Shown here piece after piece: positions 4,446-8,573 of a stretch of 8,573 nt of DNA. This DNA comes from JASFQI01 sp050115555 (GTDB lineage Bacteria; Desulfobacterota; DSM-4660; Desulfatiglandales; HGW-15): positions 1-8,573 of the forward strand of contig JASFQI010000211.1 of assembly GCA_050115555.1 (NCBI GenBank), in the 5' to 3' direction. The notes under the pieces are model-generated. The model was not told the DNA's origin. It did not search any database and saw only the letters and a program-made list of their open reading frames with translations. The position numbers and the translations under genes are program-made. Within the stretch, counting starts at the first letter, position 1, and each line of letters begins with the position of its first letter.

Positions 4446-7265
4446 TCAGGCCTCGAGCACCTTGCGAAGGAACGCGCCGGTGTAAGATCCTTCGATCTTC
4501 GCAACCTCATCGGGCGTACCCGCTCCCACGAGATACCCTCCTTCATCCCCCCCTTCCGGTCCGAGATCCACCACGTAGTCCGCCGCCTTGAGGACATCCA
4601 GGTTGTGCTCGATGACCACGACCGTATTGCCCAGGGACACGAGGTGACCCAGTACGTCCAGGAGCTTCCGGATGTCTTCGAAGTGAAGGCCCGTTGTGGG
4701 TTCGTCGAGCAGGTAGAGCGTGTTGCCCGTGGCACGCTTTCCCAGCTCCCTGGAAAGCTTGACGCGCTGGGCTTCGCCCCCGGAAAGGGTGGGAGCGGGC
4801 TGTCCCAGGGTAATGTATCCGAGGCCTACGTCCAGCAGGGCCTTCAAGCGCGTGCGTATGGCGGGGATGTGCTCGAAAAAGGCAAAGGCCTGGTTCACGG
4901 TCATTTCCAGGACATCTGCGATGTGCTTTCCCCGGTACCGGACTTCCAGGGTGTCGCGGTTGAACCGTAGGCCATGGCAGGACTCGCACGTCACGTGGAC
5001 GTCCGGGAGAAAGTGCATTTCGATCTTGATGATGCCGTCGCCCCGGCAGGCTTCGCAGCGTCCCCCGCGCACATTGAAGCTGAATCGCCCGGGGGCGTAT
5101 CCTCGGATTTTCGATTCGGGCAGCATGGCAAAGAGTTCACGAATCGGGGTGAACACGCCGGTGTACGTGGCAGGGTTGGAACGGGGCGTGCGCCCGATAG
5201 GGCTCTGGTCGATGTGAATGACGTTGTCCAGGTGGTGAGCTCCGTGAACCGCCTTCACCGAACCCACTGGAGCCCGGGCTCGATGGAGCCTCTGCGCCAG
5301 TGCAGGATGGAGGATTTCGTTCACCAGGCTGCTCTTTCCGGAGCCCGACACGCCGCTGACACAGGTGAATGTGCCCAGGGGAATGCTCACGGTGATGTCC
5401 TTCAGGTTGTTCTGGCGCGCCCCCTCGATGACCAGGGCCGGTCCGTTTCCCCGGCGGCGCCGGGCGGGGATCGAAAGGGTGCGTTTTCCTGCGAGGTAGT
5501 GCCCGGTCAGGGACGCCTCATCCTCCACAAGGCGCTCCGGAGGCCCCTCGAACACCACGTGTCCCCCCTGAATCCCTGCGCCCGGGCCCATGTCGATCAC
5601 GTGATCCGCAGCCAGGATGGTTTCTGCGTCGTGCTCCACCACCACGACCGTGTTCCCCAGCTCTCGAAGGCGTCGAAGGTTCTCCAGAAGCCGCAGGTTG
5701 TCCCGCTGGTGCAACCCGATGCTGGGCTCGTCCAGGACATACAGGACGCCTGCCAGACCCGAACCGATCTGCGTGGCCAGGCGAATGCGCTGGTCCTCGC
5801 CGCCCGAGAGCGTGGCCGAGGCGCGGTCCAGGGTGAGGTAGTCCAGTCCCATACTCTTGAGGAACCCGAGGCGCTCTCGAATTTCCCGAAGCACGCGGTT
5901 TGCGATGTGCTCGTCGGACGGGGAAAGGGACAGGTCCTCAAAGTAGCGGACCGCCGCACCCACGGAAAGGGCATTCACCTCGTGAATTCCAAGCCCGCCT
6001 ATGCGCACGGCCAAACTTGCCGGCCCGAGACGGGCCCCCTGGCACGCGGGGCAGGGCCGGATGCTCATGAACTTTTCCAGCTCCTCGCGAATGAAGTCCG
6101 AGTCCGTGTCCCGGTATCGGCGCTCCAGGTTGGGGATCAGGCCCTCGAAGGGCCTGTGGTAGGTGTGCCTTCGATCTTCGCCCTCGTAACGGAAGTGGAT
6201 GGCCTCCTCGCCCGAGCCGTACAGAAAGACGTTTTGCACGTGGGGCGATAGGTCCTGAAAGGGGACGAACGGGTCGGCCTTGTAGTGACGGCACACGGCG
6301 TCCACCATCTGCTGAAAGTAGACGGACTGCCGCTTGGCCCAGGGGGCCAGGGCGCCTTCACGGAGACTGAGGGATGGGTCCGGTACCACGAGGTCAGGGT
6401 CGAAGTCCCGCTTGTTCCCCAGGCCGCTGCAGACCGGGCAGGCCCCCTTGGGGCTGTTGAAGGAAAACATCTGAGGGGTGAGCTCGGGCAGACTTTCTCC
6501 GCATCGTACGCATGCAGAGTTCCGGCTGAGGAAGATCTCCTCCCCTCCATCGGTGTCCACAAGCGCCGTGCCGCCCGATAGGTCGAGGGTGAGTTCCAGG
6601 GAGTCGGTCAGACGTCTTTGGATGGTATCCTTCGCCACGAGGCGGTCCACCACCACCTCGATGGTGTGGAGACGGTTTCGGTCCAGAGCGATCTCCTCGT
6701 CCAGGAGCCGGGTTTCCCCGTCGATTCGGACGCGGGTAAACCCGTCCTTGGCCAGTTTTTGAAGGAGGTCCGTGTGAGCGCCCTTTTTCCCGTCTACCAG
6801 GGGGGCGAGGATCTGGATCCGGGTCCCCGGTTCCAGGGCCAGGACCCGATCCACCATCTGCTGAGGTGTCTGGGACGAGATGGGAAGACCGCATTTCGGG
6901 CAGTGCGGTTTCCCCACTCGAGCAAAGAGGAGACGGAGATAGTCGTGAATTTCCGTGGCCGTCCCCACTGTGGAGCGGGGGTTCGTGTTACGTGAACGCT
7001 GCTCGATAGAGATGGCCGGGGAGAGCCCTTCGATGGCGTCCACGTCCGGCTTGTCCATGCGCTCCAGGAACTGCCGGGCATAGGCGGACAAGGACTCCAC
7101 ATACCGGCGTTGGCCTTCCGCGTAAAGGGTGTCAAAGGCAAGGGAGGACTTGCCGGAGCCCGATAGACCCGTCACCACCACGAGGCGATTGCGCGGGATG
7201 TCGAGGCGGATGTCCTTGAGGTTGTGGACACGGGCTCCCCTGATTTTGATGCTTCCCTGGTTCAT
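4446..7265 (-). CDS. uvrA: Excinuclease ABC subunit A
   Basis: UvrA is the ATP-driven damage-recognition dimer that loads UvrB in nucleotide excision repair. At 939 residues it is nearly the size of E. coli UvrA (940). It holds two ABC modules. Module one has Walker A GLSGSGKS (33-40), signature LSGGEDQR (487-494 region) and Walker B VLDEPSIGLH (510-519). Module two has GVSGSGKS (638-645), LSGGEAQR (827-834) and LLDEPTTGLH (852-861). Zinc-binding cysteines lie at 252/255/276/279 and 737/740/760/763. ATG 7265 gives the normal start, IKIRGARVHNLKDI. An upstream in-frame start would only read pdxA sequence in the wrong frame. Its ATG overlaps the pdxA TGA, and no ribosome-binding site is visible, so translation probably depends on pdxA. 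In signature one, Asp replaces the usual Ala after Glu. Confidence 0.97.
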   Translation of the reverse strand: MNQGSIKIRGARVHNLKDIRLDIPRNRLVVVTGLSGSGKSSLAFDTLYAEGQRRYVESLSAYARQFLERMDKPDVDAIEGLSPAISIEQRSRNTNPRSTVGTATEIHDYLRLLFARVGKPHCPKCGLPISSQTPQQMVDRVLALEPGTRIQILAPLVDGKKGAHTDLLQKLAKDGFTRVRIDGETRLLDEEIALDRNRLHTIEVVVDRLVAKDTIQRRLTDSLELTLDLSGGTALVDTDGGEEIFLSRNSACVRCGESLPELTPQMFSFNSPKGACPVCSGLGNKRDFDPDLVVPDPSLSLREGALAPWAKRQSVYFQQMVDAVCRHYKADPFVPFQDLSPHVQNVFLYGSGEEAIHFRYEGEDRRHTYHRPFEGLIPNLERRYRDTDSDFIREELEKFMSIRPCPACQGARLGPASLAVRIGGLGIHEVNALSVGAAVRYFEDLSLSPSDEHIANRVLREIRERLGFLKSMGLDYLTLDRASATLSGGEDQRIRLATQIGSGLAGVLYVLDEPSIGLHQRDNLRLLENLRRLRELGNTVVVVEHDAETILAADHVIDMGPGAGIQGGHVVFEGPPERLVEDEASLTGHYLAGKRTLSIPARRRRGNGPALVIEGARQNNLKDITVSIPLGTFTCVSGVSGSGKSSLVNEILHPALAQRLHRARAPVGSVKAVHGAHHLDNVIHIDQSPIGRTPRSNPATYTGVFTPIRELFAMLPESKIRGYAPGRFSFNVRGGRCEACRGDGIIKIEMHFLPDVHVTCESCHGLRFNRDTLEVRYRGKHIADVLEMTVNQAFAFFEHIPAIRTRLKALLDVGLGYITLGQPAPTLSGGEAQRVKLSRELGKRATGNTLYLLDEPTTGLHFEDIRKLLDVLGHLVSLGNTVVVIEHNLDVLKAADYVVDLGPEGGDEGGYLVGAGTPDEVAKIEGSYTGAFLRKVLEA

Positions 7266-8284
7266 GAGGATTCGAGCGGTCGAAGCTTTCTTCGGTTTTC
7301 GGCCATTTCGGCCGCCATGTGAATCGCCGCCTTGAGACTGGAGGGATCCGCGATCCCCCGGCCGGCGATGTCGTACGCGGTGCCGTGGTCCACGGAGGTG
7401 CGGACGATGGGGAGCCCCAGAGTGACATTCACCCCGTCGGCGAAGTGGAGAAGTTTCAGCGGGATGAGTCCCTGATCGTGGTACATGCACACCACCGCAT
7501 CGTATTGACCCGATTCCGCTGCGTGAAAGAGAGTGTCGGCCGGGAACGGGCCGTTCGCATCCAGGCCGTCCTTCCGGGCCCGATGGACTGCAGGAGCGAT
7601 GATCTCGGTTTCTTCCCTGCCAAAGAGCCCCTGCTCGCCGGCATGGGGATTCAGGGCGGCTACGGCAATCCGAGGGGAGGCCAGGCCGAAGTCGAGGCGA
7701 AGCCCGCGGTCCGCAAGGGACAGCGTGCGGTGAATCTTCTCCTCGGTCAGGAGGTCGGAGACCTCTCGAAGGGCGCAGTGGATCGTGACCAGAACCACGC
7801 GAAGTCTCTCCCCGGCGAGCATCATGGCTACATGCTCGACCCCGGTGCGATGGGCCAGCAGCTCGGTATGCCCTTCAAAGGTATACCCTGCACGGCGCAT
7901 GAGCACCTTGCTGATGGGGCCTGTGACCACCGCGTCCAGGGTGCGCTCCAGGGCCAGGTCCACAGCCCGGGTCACGCAGGACACCATGGATTTGCCTCCC
8001 TCCAGGGACGGCCGGCCCGGTCGGAGCAGTACGGGATCCAGGCGGGACACGGAAAAAACGTCCAGAACGCCGGGCCGCTCCCCGGCCCCTTCTGCGGATT
8101 CCACCTCGGAAAGGACGATGTCGGGGGTCGTCTCGCAAAACGGGGTAAGGGCGTTCGGGTCGCCCAGAACCAGGGGGCGGCAAGCCCGGTAGATTTCGCG
8201 GTCCGAAAGGGCCTTGACCGCGATTTCCGGGCCGATGCCGGCGGGGTCACCCATGGTAATGCCAATACGGGGAAGGGTCGCCAC
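7262..8284 (-). CDS. pdxA: 4-hydroxythreonine-4-phosphate dehydrogenase
   Basis: PdxA oxidises 4-phosphohydroxy-L-threonine with NAD+. After loss of CO2 this gives 3-amino-2-oxopropyl phosphate, which PdxJ joins to deoxyxylulose phosphate to make pyridoxine phosphate. From the chosen GTG (8284) the protein has 340 residues, close to E. coli's 329, and begins ATLPRIGITMGDPAGIGPE as expected. His169 (TIHCALRE), His214 (NPHAGE) and His269 (YHDQGL) match the three metal ligands, with the same spacing as E. coli 166/211/266. His139 in EGHTE matches a substrate-binding histidine. GAGGG at 8293-8297 lies eight bases before the GTG. Starts at GTG 8356 or ATG 8320 would add 24 or 12 unconserved residues and lack such a site. 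The stop overlaps the uvrA start. Confidence 0.95.
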   Translation of the reverse strand: MATLPRIGITMGDPAGIGPEIAVKALSDREIYRACRPLVLGDPNALTPFCETTPDIVLSEVESAEGAGERPGVLDVFSVSRLDPVLLRPGRPSLEGGKSMVSCVTRAVDLALERTLDAVVTGPISKVLMRRAGYTFEGHTELLAHRTGVEHVAMMLAGERLRVVLVTIHCALREVSDLLTEEKIHRTLSLADRGLRLDFGLASPRIAVAALNPHAGEQGLFGREETEIIAPAVHRARKDGLDANGPFPADTLFHAAESGQYDAVVCMYHDQGLIPLKLLHFADGVNVTLGLPIVRTSVDHGTAYDIAGRGIADPSSLKAAIHMAAEMAENRRKLRPLESS

Positions 8285-8292
8285 GTTTACAT

Positions 8293-8297
8293 CCCTC
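8293..8297 (-). promoter_or_regulatory. Ribosome-binding site that sets the pdxA start
   Basis: On the minus strand GAGGG precedes GTG 8284 by eight bases. It favours the 340-residue form of PdxA over the longer open frame, which begins at GTG 8356. Confidence 0.7.
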
Positions 8298-8394
8298 GTG
8301 AAAATGATTCGCTCTCGCATTCCACGCACGTTCGCGCGGGGAGACTCAAAATGCACGCCATGGAGAATGAAAGCACAAAACGGTCGAGGGGTGC

Positions 8395-8423
8395 ATTATG
8401 AGCGTTTGCCCGGAGCGTGTCAA
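8395..8423 (-). promoter_or_regulatory. Sigma-70-type promoter for pdxA-uvrA
   Basis: On the minus strand TTGACA (8418-8423) is a perfect -35 hexamer. It is followed after exactly 17 bases by CATAAT (8395-8400), a five-of-six match to TATAAT. Transcription would start near 8388 and give a leader of about 100 bases before the pdxA GTG. The pair stands out in GC-rich DNA and lies just upstream of the pdxA-uvrA unit. Confidence 0.82.
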
Positions 8424-8573
8424 CGGTTCACAGGGTGTGGTTCGCAGGCCCCGGCAAAGGACGGAGGAACCATTTTCCAGAGAACCCCCTATCAAAGTTC
8501 GCTCTCGAGAGATGGAAATCCTGCTCGTACGGGGTCTCGCGAAAACAGTACGGTGCTCATATTCATTATATCG
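8424..8573. other. Intergenic DNA upstream of the pdxA promoter
   Basis: No convincing gene is seen. CACAgggTGTG (8429-8439) is a small inverted repeat five bases upstream of the -35 box. CTCTCGAGAG (8502-8511) is a perfect 10-bp palindrome. Near the edge, CGTAC and GTACG form a weak inverted repeat, and a TATAAT sequence occurs on the minus strand in the last few bases. Any role as an operator or as a promoter continuing past the window is speculative. Confidence 0.35.

Noticed and set aside
4974..6251. 425-codon open frame on the plus strand inside uvrA
   Set aside because: It lies wholly antisense to conserved UvrA domains and has no recognisable motif or ribosome-binding site.
7266..7490. 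Upstream in-frame extension of uvrA by 75 codons
   Set aside because: The added residues are Arg/His/Gly-rich, read pdxA in the wrong frame, and are absent from the normal UvrA N-terminus.
8285..8356. GTG at 8356 as the pdxA start
   Set aside because: The extra 24 residues are not conserved in the family as I know it, and GAGGG supports GTG 8284.
7319..8401. 360-codon open frame on the plus strand across pdxA
   Set aside because: It mirrors the whole of pdxA and shows no family features of its own.
8398..8573. Plus-strand open frame from ATG 8398 to the window edge
   Set aside because: Its start overlaps the -10 box of the pdxA promoter, it has no ribosome-binding site, and the translation is Arg-rich and unlike a known protein.
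1..8573. tRNA or rRNA genes, CRISPR arrays, insertion sequences, phage or defence genes
   Set aside because: I looked for repeated units, transposase-like motifs, tRNA cloverleaf arms and terminal inverted repeats and saw none.

Overview
The window is high in G+C and carries eight housekeeping genes, plus what may be the last codons of a ninth at the left edge. The gene set points to an anaerobic Desulfobacterota (deltaproteobacterial) chromosome, perhaps of the Syntrophobacter type. The reasons are a membrane-sector (F0) ATP synthase cluster without F1 genes, a c subunit with a signal-peptide-like N-terminus, a Rex redox regulator beside it, and glutamate-pathway heme synthesis (hemL). The lineage is inferred from content and not from any search.

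Left half, + strand: a possible C-terminal tail (1-60) is followed by hemL (79-1368), atpZ (1396-1677), atpI (1711-2112), atpB (2115-2804) and atpE (2902-3270). The gaps are short except for 97 bases before atpE. An 11-bp hairpin with a T-run (3281-3311) closes the unit. Next comes a 280-base non-coding stretch with a Rex-box-like 18-mer just after the terminator and two GC-rich hairpins. It leads into rex (3551-4204).

Right half, - strand: pdxA (7262-8284) and uvrA (4446-7265) are read leftward and overlap by four bases (ATGA). A near-consensus sigma-70 promoter (TTGACA, 17 bases, CATAAT) lies upstream of pdxA. The rex and uvrA genes converge on a 241-base spacer where I see no clear intrinsic terminator. 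The last 150 bases (8424-8573) hold no convincing gene.

The genes link loosely. The F0 proteins build the ion-conducting part of ATP synthase, and the F1 and b/delta genes must lie elsewhere. HemL supplies aminolevulinate for tetrapyrroles and uses PLP, whose synthesis needs PdxA. Rex senses the NADH/NAD+ ratio and commonly controls energy metabolism in anaerobes. UvrA belongs to nucleotide excision repair. I find no defence, mobile or otherwise new system. The points most worth checking are the putative Rex operator and structured rex leader, the half-conserved sodium-site signature in AtpE, and the translational coupling of uvrA to a vitamin B6 gene.
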